DNA from: Phlebotomus papatasi
Lineage: Eukaryota > Arthropoda > Insecta > Diptera > Psychodidae
Direction of reading: 5' to 3'
DNA length: 64,000 bases
Assembly (NCBI RefSeq): GCF_024763615.1
Contig: NW_026604969.1
Coordinates: 20,956 to 84,955 of the forward strand
Shown here in pieces: positions 42,971 to 53,956 of the stretch. Both the position numbers and the translations under genes were made by a program. Numbering within the stretch: the stretch's first letter is position 1; every line of letters starts with the position of its first letter. The notes beneath the pieces were generated by a model, which ran no database searches, had not been told where the DNA came from, and saw nothing but the letters and a program-made list of their open reading frames with translations.

Positions 42971-45383
42971 ATAATAATTCTTTATTTGCGTCCATTTTGG
43001 ACCTTTGTAAATACATTGTTTATACATTATTGTCAACATTGGTATTTCTGGCAATCTCTAATCTTTTCAGATAATCTATTCCTCTTCCATCCTCACACAA
43101 AATTTCACTCCTATCTTCCCTACCTTTTATATCTCTACAGCACCCTACTAAGATGTGTCTTAGATCGTCAAGGCCTATGTTACAAAATACGCATTTTTTC
43201 TCCCTCTCACTCCTCCATCTCTCTAATGCCCTTTCCCCATTTTCACATCTGTATTTTGCAAGTATTTTTGTTGCCATTCCTCTTTTCAAATACCTCGGCA
43301 TCCAAGGCGTCCATAGGATTTTGTATTCATCTGACAGTGCGTTACATCTTTTTTGATCGACCCATTCTTGATCTTTTTTATGTAACTCGCACCACAGCGA
43401 CATACCTTCCTCCAGCCTCGTGTTAATTATCCTCTCAGAATAACCAACTCTTTCGAAGAACTTTCTTCTGCTTTTCATCCATGTTGATTCCGATTGAATT
43501 CTCCTCCTCATCTCGTTCGCACACGCTTTCAATACCTGATTCGGGCTCAATCTGATATTCTCCTCGAACTTTATTGCTCTGCTGGCTGCTACCGTGGATA
43601 TTCTCTCTATTTTGGTCTCAGTTTCTAAGATTGCACTTTTTGTACTCTGTTTAAGCCCTAACACCCACTTGAAGTATTTTCTCTGAATCACTTCGAGTTC
43701 TCCGCAGCTTTCATATCCCCAGATTTCACAACCGTAGAGCATACCGCTTCTTATCAAAGTATTAAACATCTCCTTCCTTATACAAAAGTTGTCTTTGAAA
43801 TGTTTCTCTCCTATATTCCAGATTTGGCCTAGTTTCTGTCGTGCTTTTTTTGCTTGCTCTTTTAAGTGATCGTTGTTTTTACCATTATTCTTGATAATGT
43901 ATCCTAGATACTTATATGCTTTAACTTCTTCGAGTTCTTGCTTTTCCCATGTCCATCGCTCTTTGCTAATCCTTCCTCCTCTGCTAAAAACCATGGTTTT
44001 AGTTTTCTCTACGCTTAACTTCAACCCTATATCTTTCAAGTAAGTCTCAAACAATTTTAACATCTGCTTCAACTCTCTTGCTGTATTTGCCATTAATATA
44101 AGATCACCAGCATATGCCATGGTAAAAATTATTATACCTCCAATCTGAATTCCTCCAAAAATTCCTTTTTTAAAAATTTCCTCTACCTCTCCTATATAAA
44201 TTGCGAATAGAAGAGGGCTTAATGGACATCCTTGACGAACCCCTCTATTCGTTGCAAATACTCTTCCCTCTATATTCATATATGTTCTTTTATAAAGTTT
44301 TCTTATAGCATTTATCAGCTGCGAGTTAATACCACATTTATTCATTTTTTCCCATAATTTTTCCCTGATTATATTGTCAAAGGCCGCCTTGATATCAACA
44401 AAAACCACGTACAACTTTTTGTTCAGTGCTAATGTTCGCTGGGCGACATAGTTCAAAATAAATATATTATCCATAGTTGATCTTCCTGGTCTGAATCCTG
44501 ACTGTGTCTCCGGCAAAATTCCTAGCCTATCTACTTCATTCTGAAGTCTTTCTGCCAGGATTGTGGTAAAGATTTTGTAACTAGTGTTCAGCAGCGATAT
44601 TCCTCTATAATTTTCAACTCTAGTTTTGTCTGCTTTCTTGAGAATAGGCCAGATTATTGCTTTTGTCCACTTTTCGGGTATTTCACCGCTGTCCAGAATT
44701 TCATTTAAGTGATCTCTCATCTTGTCTCTAACCGCTTTATCTACATTCTTCCATATTTCTGGTCTTATTCCGTCTTCACCAGGTGCTTTCCTGTTTTTTA
44801 GTTTTTCAATAGCCTTTTCAATTTCCCGTTCTGATATTCTCTCTATATCTTCAGAGCTTACTATTTCAACATCCACGTACGTTTCCTCATCCCTTTGCAC
44901 ATTCAAAAGTCCTCTGAAGTGAGCTTCCCACTTTTCCGGTGAAATATTTTCGTCTTTTCTGACCCTGTTAGTTTTTCTATATCTGTTTATATGATCCCAC
45001 GCACTATTTATATTTCTCATTTTCTTCAGTTTAAGTTTTAGTTTCTCCTCTGCTTCCCTCTTTTTCCTTTTACATATTCTTTTGTACTCTCTCCTTATTT
45101 TAAGATATTCGTCAGCCTGAACTTCTCCTCTTTTCCATTTTCTCAACATAGACGCAACTTGTACTCTTCTTTCCCAACATTCCTTGTCCCACCATATACA
45201 TTGAAACATTGATCTTCGTTTATCTTCCCGTGTAATGACACATTTTCCTAATGTTTCCTCCAGATTTACTATATCTTCACTCGCTGTGATCTCCTGCATT
45301 CTCGATTTAACGTTTTCCTTAAATCTTCGTTTTCCTGTTTCTGTCCAAACTTGTCTATATATCATATTGTCTATACAACATAT
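42971..45383 (-). mobile_element. 5'-truncated LINE inserted in the Polinton
   Basis: A 9-bp target duplicate ACTTTATTA flanks it (42962-42970, 45384-45392). On the minus strand it ends with an AATAAAG signal and a short AT-rich tail. It has no endonuclease domain, so it is truncated at the 5' end. It is a different LINE family from the one at 2300-7600 (no RNase H). Confidence 0.9.
43020..45365 (-). CDS. LINE reverse transcriptase, truncated, with altered catalytic box
   Basis: 781-residue open frame. RT motifs: NRKAPGEDGIRPEIW, LPETQSGFRPGRSTMDN, VFVDIKAAFDNI (first Asp), RGVRQGCPLSPLLF, then TMAYAGDLILMA where YADD is expected. The codon is GGT, so a catalytic Asp has become Gly. The thumb and a C-terminal Cys knuckle (CVFCNIGLDDLRHILVGC) follow, without RNase H. 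The upstream endonuclease is missing. The open frame of this length suggests insertion is recent, even though this copy should be catalytically dead. Confidence 0.9.
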   Translation of the reverse strand: MIYRQVWTETGKRRFKENVKSRMQEITASEDIVNLEETLGKCVITREDKRRSMFQCIWWDKECWERRVQVASMLRKWKRGEVQADEYLKIRREYKRICKRKKREAEEKLKLKLKKMRNINSAWDHINRYRKTNRVRKDENISPEKWEAHFRGLLNVQRDEETYVDVEIVSSEDIERISEREIEKAIEKLKNRKAPGEDGIRPEIWKNVDKAVRDKMRDHLNEILDSGEIPEKWTKAIIWPILKKADKTRVENYRGISLLNTSYKIFTTILAERLQNEVDRLGILPETQSGFRPGRSTMDNIFILNYVAQRTLALNKKLYVVFVDIKAAFDNIIREKLWEKMNKCGINSQLINAIRKLYKRTYMNIEGRVFATNRGVRQGCPLSPLLFAIYIGEVEEIFKKGIFGGIQIGGIIIFTMAYAGDLILMANTARELKQMLKLFETYLKDIGLKLSVEKTKTMVFSRGGRISKERWTWEKQELEEVKAYKYLGYIIKNNGKNNDHLKEQAKKARQKLGQIWNIGEKHFKDNFCIRKEMFNTLIRSGMLYGCEIWGYESCGELEVIQRKYFKWVLGLKQSTKSAILETETKIERISTVAASRAIKFEENIRLSPNQVLKACANEMRRRIQSESTWMKSRRKFFERVGYSERIINTRLEEGMSLWCELHKKDQEWVDQKRCNALSDEYKILWTPWMPRYLKRGMATKILAKYRCENGERALERWRSEREKKCVFCNIGLDDLRHILVGCCRDIKGREDRSEILCEDGRGIDYLKRLEIARNTNVDNNV

Positions 45384-45424
45384 ACTTTATTATCAGGAGC
45401 GATTGGAAAATTTTTGGGATCTTA

Positions 45425-47498
45425 ATGGATAGGAAAAAAAATTCTCTACAACGATATGTAGTAGTCACACCCGAGTTGTTTGATGAATTAAAGCCTTTCA
45501 TAAATTTTGAGAAAAATTTGACATCTCTGGATCGAGAGATATATAAAATTCTCTCTAACAAAAAAATGAACAATGTTGAGAAATGGTACAGATACAGACA
45601 TTCTCTTGCAAAGCAATCAGAATTGAAACGCAAAAAGCAAAATTTTCCTCGATCTATCAATTTGCATCGTGAAAAGCAGAGAAAAATTTTACCAACATAT
45701 TCAGTGGGTACCCAAACAAGATACAATGGACCACCAACGTTGGATAAATCTACTACAACTGCGTTTGAAAATGATGATATGTTCATTGATGATGAAATTC
45801 AAGATATTGTTCAAGAAAATGAACTTTCTCAAAAGGAAGATTCCCTGATCAATTTAGGAGAGGAGGATACTTTCGAAACCACTAATCTTGTTGATGATGA
45901 ACATTTTGATGGACTCCCCAGAAGCGCTCAACAAAAGCTCTTAAAAAATTGTCGAAATATGAGCGAGATCCATCTCAAAGATCTAGCATTCCAGCATGTA
46001 TAACAATTGAGGATAATGAGGGAAATGTATACAGTGTACCTACAAATAAAGATGACCCGGCTAACACATTAATTACTTATTAAGTACTTAATAAGTTCTT
46101 AATTCAATAACTTAATTTTAGAGAGTTGTAGAACAATCAACTACTTAAAAAATATATGAAAATGAGACAAACGTCAGCGCTTTGTGACGAGTAGTGAAAC
46201 TAATATGGCATGACTCAGCCTTAAGCCTATGTACTTAATTAAGGCCTTTGTTGAGGTCCTTAATTAAGTAGTTTGTATTAAGGACACGAAAAGTATTTTA
46301 ACTAAGTACTTAATTAAGTACTTTCAACTAAGCGCTTTTCAAGGAGTTACCCTAATGCATATAAAACATGTATTTTTAATTCTTCATATTGTTTATTTCT
46401 GAAATAAAAGTCAAAATTACACTTTTGCTTAGTTGGCCTAATTGGCAAGATGAACATGTTGCTACCGAAGCTTTGTTATGTTGTCCGGCATAACACTCTT
46501 TCCCCAGTTGCAACTATTGCTGGATGGAACTCTTGTTGTCCTCAAATTTCTCCTGAGAAATGTTTAAGGTGCATCTGGAACAAAGAATCAAAGGAACGAT
46601 CAAATAAAAAATTAATAATATTCAAGACTTTTTAAAAAGTAGACTCCCGAAACGTGAATTTATGGGACTCCGTGAAGTTATGCACTTCCGGCTCTCGGAT
46701 TACGCGAGTGGGACTGGAGAGAGGATTCGTCAACATTTGGTAATTTTGTGGGTAATTTACACTCCCGGATCACGCACTGAAGAGAGGATTTAATAAAAAA
46801 TGGGCCAGTTACTGGAAATTTAAGCTACCGTATCGCAAGTTGAAAGCATAAAAGGAAAAATTTAATAGATTTTGGGATACTTGTGAACTTAGTAACATTT
46901 CAGGATTACAAAGTATAGGGACTACGGGGAGAACTTTGAGTTATATGTACTTACCACATGAAAATGCAAAGAAGGATGTTAAGTTATTTAATTTCACTGA
47001 AATTCACTATTTATAAATTTACGACTAAAAGAAAGAAAACTTTTGAGACACTTCACGTGCTTACTAACATTTTGTGGTTATGTTTTCTGAAATGTCATTT
47101 TTCTTATCTCTTTCTAACAAATGGTTAACATGTACCTATCGCATTCTCTATCCCAGTTTCCACTTTTTGCCACCAGATGTCACTACTTTCGTTCAAAAAA
47201 ATCCTTAATTAAGTACTTAATAAGTACTTATTAACAACTTAATTTATGAACTCGGCTTAAGTTATTATTTAAGAGCATCGACAATGCCTTTAATTATAGC
47301 ATTGTGCTAGTAACAGCTTACCTTGTGTTAGCCGGGGAGCCTGAGGAAACACCTGCTAAACCAAAGAGGGCCAGAAAAATTACACCACGTTCGCCGAAAC
47401 AAACTCGAAGCTATATAAGGAAGATGCCACAAGGCTCTGGTCAATCTGAAATCAATTTTCCTGTGCAAAAGAAATTATCATGGACTCCAGTACCTTAG
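45425..47498 (+). pseudogene. Polinton ORF of unknown function, split by a TIR element
   Basis: Starts at 45425 with the A of the preceding gene's TAA (TAATG). 192 residues are open: RYVVVTPELFDELKPFINF, LDREIYKILSNKKMNNVEKW and YRYRHSLAKQ (a helical basic part), then an acidic tail (FDGLPRSAQQKLLKNCRNMS). A stop at 46001-46003 is followed by coding-like sequence to the insertion at 46056, and beyond it 47337-47498 is basic (KPKRARKITPRSPKQTRS) and ends KLSWTPVP-stop. It resembles a protein I recall next to the integrase in other Polintons. No function known to me. Confidence 0.6.
46056..47336. mobile_element. 1.28-kb non-coding TIR element
   Basis: 13-bp TIRs: CCCGGCTAACACA at the left and TGTGTTAGCCGGG at the right. 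The subterminal regions are filled with ACTTAATTAAGTACTT-type palindromic words (46078-46330, 47205-47265). Target duplication is at most GA. No transposase seen. A short frame at 46450-46635 has no recognisable motif. Confidence 0.75.
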
Positions 47499-47499
47499 A

Positions 47500-48383
47500 T
47501 GAGGAATATTTGAATTTAAACAGTAAAAACTTGTATGCCAGAACACAGAAACTGTTTGAAAATTTGAAAAATATTTGCATAAATTTGCATTTGTGCGCCC
47601 ACTTAAGAATAAATCTGCAGAAGAGGTTACTAAAGCTTTTGCCGATATTATTAAAAAGAGTGGGAAAATTCCTGAAAAGTACAGTCTGACCATGGGAAAG
47701 AATTTAAAAACTCAATTTTCAAAAGTTACCTAAAAAGCAAAAATATTCAGCAAAATTTTTCTTATAACCCATCAATTAAATGTGCCGTCGTGGAAAGATT
47801 CAACAGAACGTTTAAACAGAAAATGTTTAGATATTTTACTCATAAAAAGACAGAGAGATATATCGATGTTCTGAATCAATTGATTTTTGTCTATAATAAT
47901 TCTCATCATAGAACTATAGGAATGACACCTAACAATGTAACAGATGATGATGTTGCAAATTTAAATAAAAGATATAGAGATCAACATTTGGATTTTTTAT
48001 CAAAGTATTCAAAGAATGCGAATAATCTTCAAGTAGATGATTTGGTGAGAGTTGCAAAATCTAAACCATCATTTGACAGAGTTTTTCAGCAACATTGGAC
48101 AGTCGAAAAATTTCACGTAGATAAAATTATTGATAAAAAACCCTTCCCCATATACATTTTACGTGACTACAAAAATACTCCGATTTCTGGAAGATTTTAT
48201 AAACAACAATTGCAAAAGGTGCAGATTAAAGATGGCCATCCTCCCATTGAAAAGATTATAAAAACGCGAGGATTGGGGAAAAATCTTCAGTTTTATGTAA
48301 AATTCAAAGGAGATGATACATCTCATTGGATAAATCAGGTCGATATTTTAAATCAATATGGCATCGAGCGACATGAAAAATGA
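47500..48383 (+). pseudogene. Polinton integrase with chromodomain, 5' deleted
   Basis: Retroviral-type DDE integrase that would insert the element. Readable parts: core segment AFVRPLKNKSAEEVTKAF (about 47585-47665), a frameshift near 47680, the second catalytic Asp in QSDHGKEF, then the catalytic Glu in CAVVERFNRTF and the C-terminal frame 47790-48383. A chromodomain closes the protein (PIEKIIKTRGLGKNLQFYVK then GDDTSHW). The HHCC zinc domain and the first catalytic Asp are absent: 47500-47585 does not encode them, so about 150 residues were deleted. Its stop (48381-48383) overlaps the start of the minor capsid gene. Confidence 0.9.
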
Positions 48384-48426
48384 TTTTTACTTGACTCTGT
48401 TGAGCAATTCCTCTCAGTCAGAGATA

Positions 48427-50255
48427 TTAGGTGAGATTCTTAACAATCTCACCTACTATAATCCTAACAAAATTTCATGTCCTCCGATCGCGCTCAAACT
48501 TGGCCAAAATGTGTTTCGCCACTTCCTGATCACGAATATATGGGGGGCTAAGTTACGTTCCCGGCCGGCCGGCCGGCCGTCCGGCCGCTCTTTGGAGCTT
48601 AATAGCTCCTAAACTAAAAAAGATATCGACTTGCGGTTTTCGGCAAAGGTTAAATATCGTATGAAAATTGCAACATGGTGCATTGACCCCCCACCCCCCA
48701 CCCCTCCATCCGCCATTTTGAAGACCCCCCTTTTTTTGTTTTCTCAATAGCTCCGGCCCTATGGCATCGAGCGGGCTCAAATTTTAGTATGTTATAGCTG
48801 GGCTTTAGAGCTTTCCATCAATACCAAACTTAAGGTCCCCCGACCCCCCTGACCCGAGCTATAAGGGTCCAAAAAATTTTTCTTAAAATTACCATAACTC
48901 CGGTTCTAATTGTCAGAATTTAAAAAATGAGGGCTTTTTGGAAAGCTCTCGTGAAATGCCACTTCCCCTTATAACATCGCAAGTTCATAAAACCACCGCT
49001 AGGGGCGCTATTATTAAAAAGAAAATTTTTAAATCTTAAAAGATAAATAACTCAAAAATTCCATTATGCAATCGGGCTGAAATTTTAGTATGTTGTAGCC
49101 GCTGGTTATACCTATCAAACAAAAAAAACCTTAAGTCGATCCATAACCCCTGACCCGAGCTATAAGGGGTCAAAGTTCGAACATTGACCGGCCTCTATCT
49201 CCGGTTCTAATTAACATATCGACATAAATTTCACCATTTTGGTTTCGTCTCGATGAGCACTTTCAGATGGAAGTTCAAAAAGTCACTACAGGTGGCGCTG
49301 TGATAGCGTCAAAATTCATCGAAATTCAAAGTCACTTTTCTCAAAAACGGCATTGTGCAAGTTAATGAAATTTTAGTATGTTGTAGTCCAGTCTAGGACG
49401 TTTCCAAAATGGTGCGTATGTGCGCTGTGGTTAAAACAGAACCGGAGATATGAGGGGTCAAAATTCACAAAATTTAAAAAATCATATCTCCGGTTCTATG
49501 TGACCGATTTTGATGAATGAGGGCTTAAACGAAAGATCTCACCAAATACTACAACTTTCTAGAACATTTGAACTTCGTGGGACCAACACCAGGGGCGCCA
49601 CAGTCAAAAAACGAATTTCAATATCACATAACCTCAATTATCTCGACTGTCGCTGAACCGATTTTGATGATTACTTCAACATAATTGTAGAGCACATTTG
49701 TCTCTACATTTCGTCCATACATCATTTTCCGGTCAGACTACGCTATCACTCCGATTTTGCCGTTTAAGTGTGAAAAAATTGATTTTTCCCATAATAACGC
49801 TTTGAAATCACTCAGATGACAATTTGACTGCCTCTACTCCACCAAGACACTTAAAATAGGGTTTTAAATGGAAAGTCCCACAGAATACAACAATTCTTTG
49901 ATATAGTTGAAGTTCAACAAATGACTACTTGGGGCACTCTGATGGATGAAAAAACGAGTTAAGAAACAAAAAACCTCGATTATCTTGGCTTCTGAGTAAT
50001 CGATGAGATCAAGTTCTATGGAAAAATTATAGAGAACATTCTGGTCTACATTTCACCCATATAAGACTTTTCTGTCAGTTCATCCAAATCCTTGATATTT
50101 TGGTTTAAATACAAAATTTGTATAATTTCACGAATTTTATTCAAGATAACTGAATGGCGTCTCCCAACTTCAGCTCTAAATCGAATTTGCATGCACTCCG
50201 AGTTAGCTCACGTTAAGAATCTCACCTACATAAGCCGGTTAGGATTATCTGTCCC
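48427..50255. mobile_element. 1.83-kb interspersed repeat, copy B
   Basis: Uninterrupted copy from TTAGGTGAGATTCTTAAC to GGATTATCTGTCCC. No target duplication is seen: flanks are GAGATA on the left and TTTTCCTCAT on the right, and the minor capsid frame is restored across them. Contains a GGCC-repeat block (48563-48580) and short poly-C tracts. Non-coding. Confidence 0.8.
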
Positions 50256-50699
50256 TTTTCCTCATAACACACTGGCAAATTTTTACACCAAATTGCCAAC
50301 AAAAATATTCTTGCCCGGTGAATGGATTGTTGGACTTGCTGAAATATCATTTTATGTGGCAGAATCATCTGGTGATAGGGAAAAACCTAAAGCTGTAAAG
50401 CCAAAAACCATCACCATAATAAATAATCAGAGAGCGAGAAAGCCGATAACAATTCCCATTTACACACCACAAACACCTCTAAGAAGTCTTCTCTGCTTGG
50501 TGAAAAATGCTTATAATCATAATTCTGCAATGGACAATCCAATTGTGGGATCTGCTTTCGAGGCATTCAACATTGAAATGAAACTCGAGCAGCTTATTGA
50601 GGAATGCACAAAGCAACGAGACCTACAGATCCAAGACTGGCTGTGCACAATTTTCACGTACACTAACAAACACCGTTGGTCACCCGGCTGAGCAACCTT

Positions 50700-51400
50700 A
50701 GTGCAAAATAATTCTGTGTCAGATATATTTTCAACTCATTGTATGAGTAATTTTTATTTTTTGTTCTTTATGATACAATATAGAATTATTCAGTTATGAT
50801 GCATTAGGCTTTTGAAATTTATATGCAACTTTTAATATTCGTATTTTTATATGAAATATTAAAAATTAAAGGAAAATTTTGAAAAGCTTTTAAAATTCAT
50901 TAATTTTCGTAAGCTTACAATTTTTTTTTTAAATTATAACGTTATAAAATTCTCATAATGGGTAACGAAATTTCATTAAGAAAAATAACTGAGAAATTAT
51001 TTTAATTTTTATTGCTAGAATTACTCGCTAAATGAAAAGATCCTGCAGTAGTTTGTAGAGTAAAACTTCATTGGGTCTACTCGATTTTATATCACACTTT
51101 ATTTGAATTCAATATTGTTATAATACTGTGAAATATAATACTCAAAGTTACTATAGGTAATTTCACATTTTCAAATGTATTTTCATATTTCTTTTGTTTT
51201 AGAAAATTCTTCAAATTTTAGAAATATTTATAATTTTTTTTAATTTAATACAATTTTTACAATATTTACAATTTGGTCGACTTTTTTAAAAATATTTTTA
51301 CAAATATTTACTATTTTTTCAAATTATTTACAATTACAATATTTACAAATTATTATATTATTATTACAAGTGTTTGAAATATCAAATAATTTTTCAAACT
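50700..51400. other. AT-rich 3' region of the P-like element
   Basis: Over 80% A+T by eye with long T-runs. No gene seen; lies between the TIR and the transposase 3' end. Confidence 0.5.
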
Positions 51401-51407
51401 GCATATT

Positions 51408-53956
51408 TTAAGAAACTGTAGCTAATTTTCTCTTTATGGCTTGCTTTCTTGATTGACATTCTTGTATCTGAGAATTGATATTATTTACGTAATTTTTTAG
51501 TACAATGTTTGAGATAGGAGAGCAAAGAAGGTGCATAAGATCACCAACAGTTTTTCCACAATGTTGACAACTATCTTCTTCATCTGAAATCGCTCCATCT
51601 GATCTCAAACTTTTTATTGTAAGATTTATTAGTATGAGTTTTGACTTTTGCGTTTTATTAAATTTTTTCATCATTGCGGGGGTATTCAAAATTTTAAGAA
51701 AAATTGCTCCCATGTGCAAATAAATTTGCATAACTCGATTTTTCGGTACAATTAAACCACCACGTTGGAGTAGGTCAAAATATTCATCATCTGTTTTTGT
51801 ACCTTTGCTCTCAATAAATTTTTCTTTGCAATTTTGGCATGAGACAACCTTTGACACGCTGGATGCAGCATAGCCAGATATAAAAAGCTGAGATGAATAA
51901 TCAAGCACTGCTTCGGACAAATAGTCCGTCTGCAGAATATCTGAAAATTCTTCACTTTCTTCTTCAGAATTTGGTGTTTCAATTGCGTGCTTGAAATCGC
52001 TGATATCTGCTTGAGTTCTTATATTTGACGTAGTCTTAGCTTTTTCTCTGACTCAAATACATCACAAGCACTGACGTGGTATGTGCTGCCAGACAAATAA
52101 CGATATTTGCCAAACCGTCCTTCTAGATCGTCATTTTGTATTTTTCCTGTTAGGACATATTGAATATTAAAGTTTTTGAAGGAATATTCAATAAAATCGA
52201 TGAATGTCTTGGTGGTGTGTGTTATCGCATTCATTGTCTCCTTTGTCAGCTTCTTGTGCGAATGATTCCAAATCGCTAACCATTCAAGAAATTTCTTCAA
52301 ATATATAACCCTTGGATCTTCGGAAGAGGTAATGGGCTTGGCGAGTTCCTTCCGTTTGTGAACTCCTTTAAATTGCCTTTTAACATTCATCACATCCCAC
52401 CAGCGACCAAAAATATTAATGAAATCACCAGTTTCGGAGTATCCATGGTGTTTCAATGATGCATATGTTGAATCATGAAATATATTCAGAGCAAATCCAA
52501 CATTTTGCTTTTCAAATGAATTAGGGAAGAGCGTCTTATAATTGAGTTTGTGAGCGGTTCTCGAAGGCATTTGTGATTCCTTATCGTAAAGATCTCTTAG
52601 ATCCCAAAAATTGGCTTGCTTTATCTCAAAAGTTTCAAAATCGGGGAACACGAAAGTTTTCTGCCCATCTTGACATAACCAATTATTTCGGACATTTTTT
52701 ATAATATGTACGGAATCAAAGAAAATAAAAATTTGTTTCTCTGGTAAACTGGGATTTTGGAAAGACGTCTCATCTTTGTTATTTGTCAAACAGGAATATG
52801 CTTTAACGTTGACTTTGTTATTATCTGTGATAATACCGATTACTTCAATATTATTCACCTCTTGAATGAATGTGATTATGTCAATCATAATTTTACTTAA
52901 TTCCTCTCCATTGATCGTTTTGGTGAGAATTAGTTTCACAATGCACTCAAAATGTCCAAATGCAGATTTGAGCATGAACGCAGTGATTGTCTTTGCTGTT
53001 TTCTCATCGTCATTATTTTCAGCAAATCCTATGATTTTTCCGGCCTTATACTCAACTTTCTCCTTCAAATATATCTCATCTACACAAAGAAGAACCTTCT
53101 TCTCCCTTTTTGAAAGATTTTTTGTGATGTTTAACAAAAAGTTAACGTTTGAATCATCTCTTATAGCGTCGATGTTCATTGAGGCTGAAATATGTCGTAA
53201 ATATCGGGGATGTGGCAAAATCAAGTAGTTTCTCAGAATGTCGTATGTTGAGGAAGATTGAGTGTACAAAATGAATGCAGTAATTAAAGTTGTTTTGTCA
53301 TAACGTCGTAACTTCTTACTTGCCAGTTCAAGCTGCCCCAGGACAATTTCAAGAGTTAGGCGTTGCGGATTTTCACTAGGACAACTACTTACTGCAGCTC
53401 TCAGAGAATCAATTGATCGGAGTAGATTATTTTCAAACAATCTTGTATTCGATGATGTTTAATTCTTGTAATGAGAAAGAATGTTTGACAACTGAGACCA
53501 TAATAGTAATTTCGGCGACAGCGGTAAAATCCATTGAAGCTCTTTCTTGAGCAATTTAATTTCATGAAGAACAACTTCAACATTAATGTCCTTATCAATT
53601 ATTATTCGGACAGTGATCTTGCAGCCAAATTGGTCACAATTACCTAATAGAAGAAAAATCAATTTTCCTTCTTTTTTCTGAACCAGAAATTCTCCAATGT
53701 TCATTTTGGACTCGTAACAGTCAAGCAAGTCATCAAATGATTTGATTACGTCAAGTGATCTAAGTTTCTGCTCTTCGTAGAGGCTACACGCTTCCTCGAA
53801 TCCTGAATGAGACACTGTCTCCAACTCAGAATTTGATGAATTTTCGATGACGTCATGAGCATGAGGTATGCCAGGAAATACTGTTGGTATTGCATGTGGC
53901 AGAACTTTTGCCTTTTTAATTGGAAAGTTCGTCTCTTTACCATCGATAATGTAGTA
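51408..53956 (-). pseudogene. P-superfamily (THAP9-like) transposase, broken
   Basis: The minus strand at 53956-53830 gives the linker after a THAP domain (KKAKVLPHAIPTVFPGIPHA). Then comes a coiled-coil segment to a TAA at 53459-53461, the main frame 53440-52019 and, after a frameshift near 52030, the C-terminal part 51920-51408. Catalytic-type acidic residues are visible: VLLCVDEIYLKEK, IGIITDNNKVN, FFDSVHIIKNVRN and NDDLEGRFGKYRYLSGS. The C terminus has FISGYAASSVSKVVSCQNCK then LLQRGGLIVP, as in P/THAP9 proteins. The DNA-binding THAP domain is missing because the 1.83-kb repeat inserted at 53957. Cut-and-paste enzyme; inactive here. Confidence 0.88.

Larger units (their letters stand above)
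42635..45425 (+). pseudogene. Short basic Polinton protein (core-like), split by a LINE
   Basis: Starts MKQKKKKVNHRNC inside the end of the ATPase gene. It reads HILYVLKDASPALRKSIIQN and ALQEIVQNTLNGNL to an in-frame TAA at 42821-42823, continues in the same frame with a Lys/Arg-rich stretch and LLVQRGSGFLPILIS, and is cut at 42970 by the LINE. After the LINE the frame resumes at 45393 and ends at TAA 45423-45425. The helical basic start plus a hydrophobic Gly-rich end matches small proteins I recall from Polintons and adintovirus-like elements, thought to be virion core components. Dead: one stop codon and one insertion. Confidence 0.72.
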
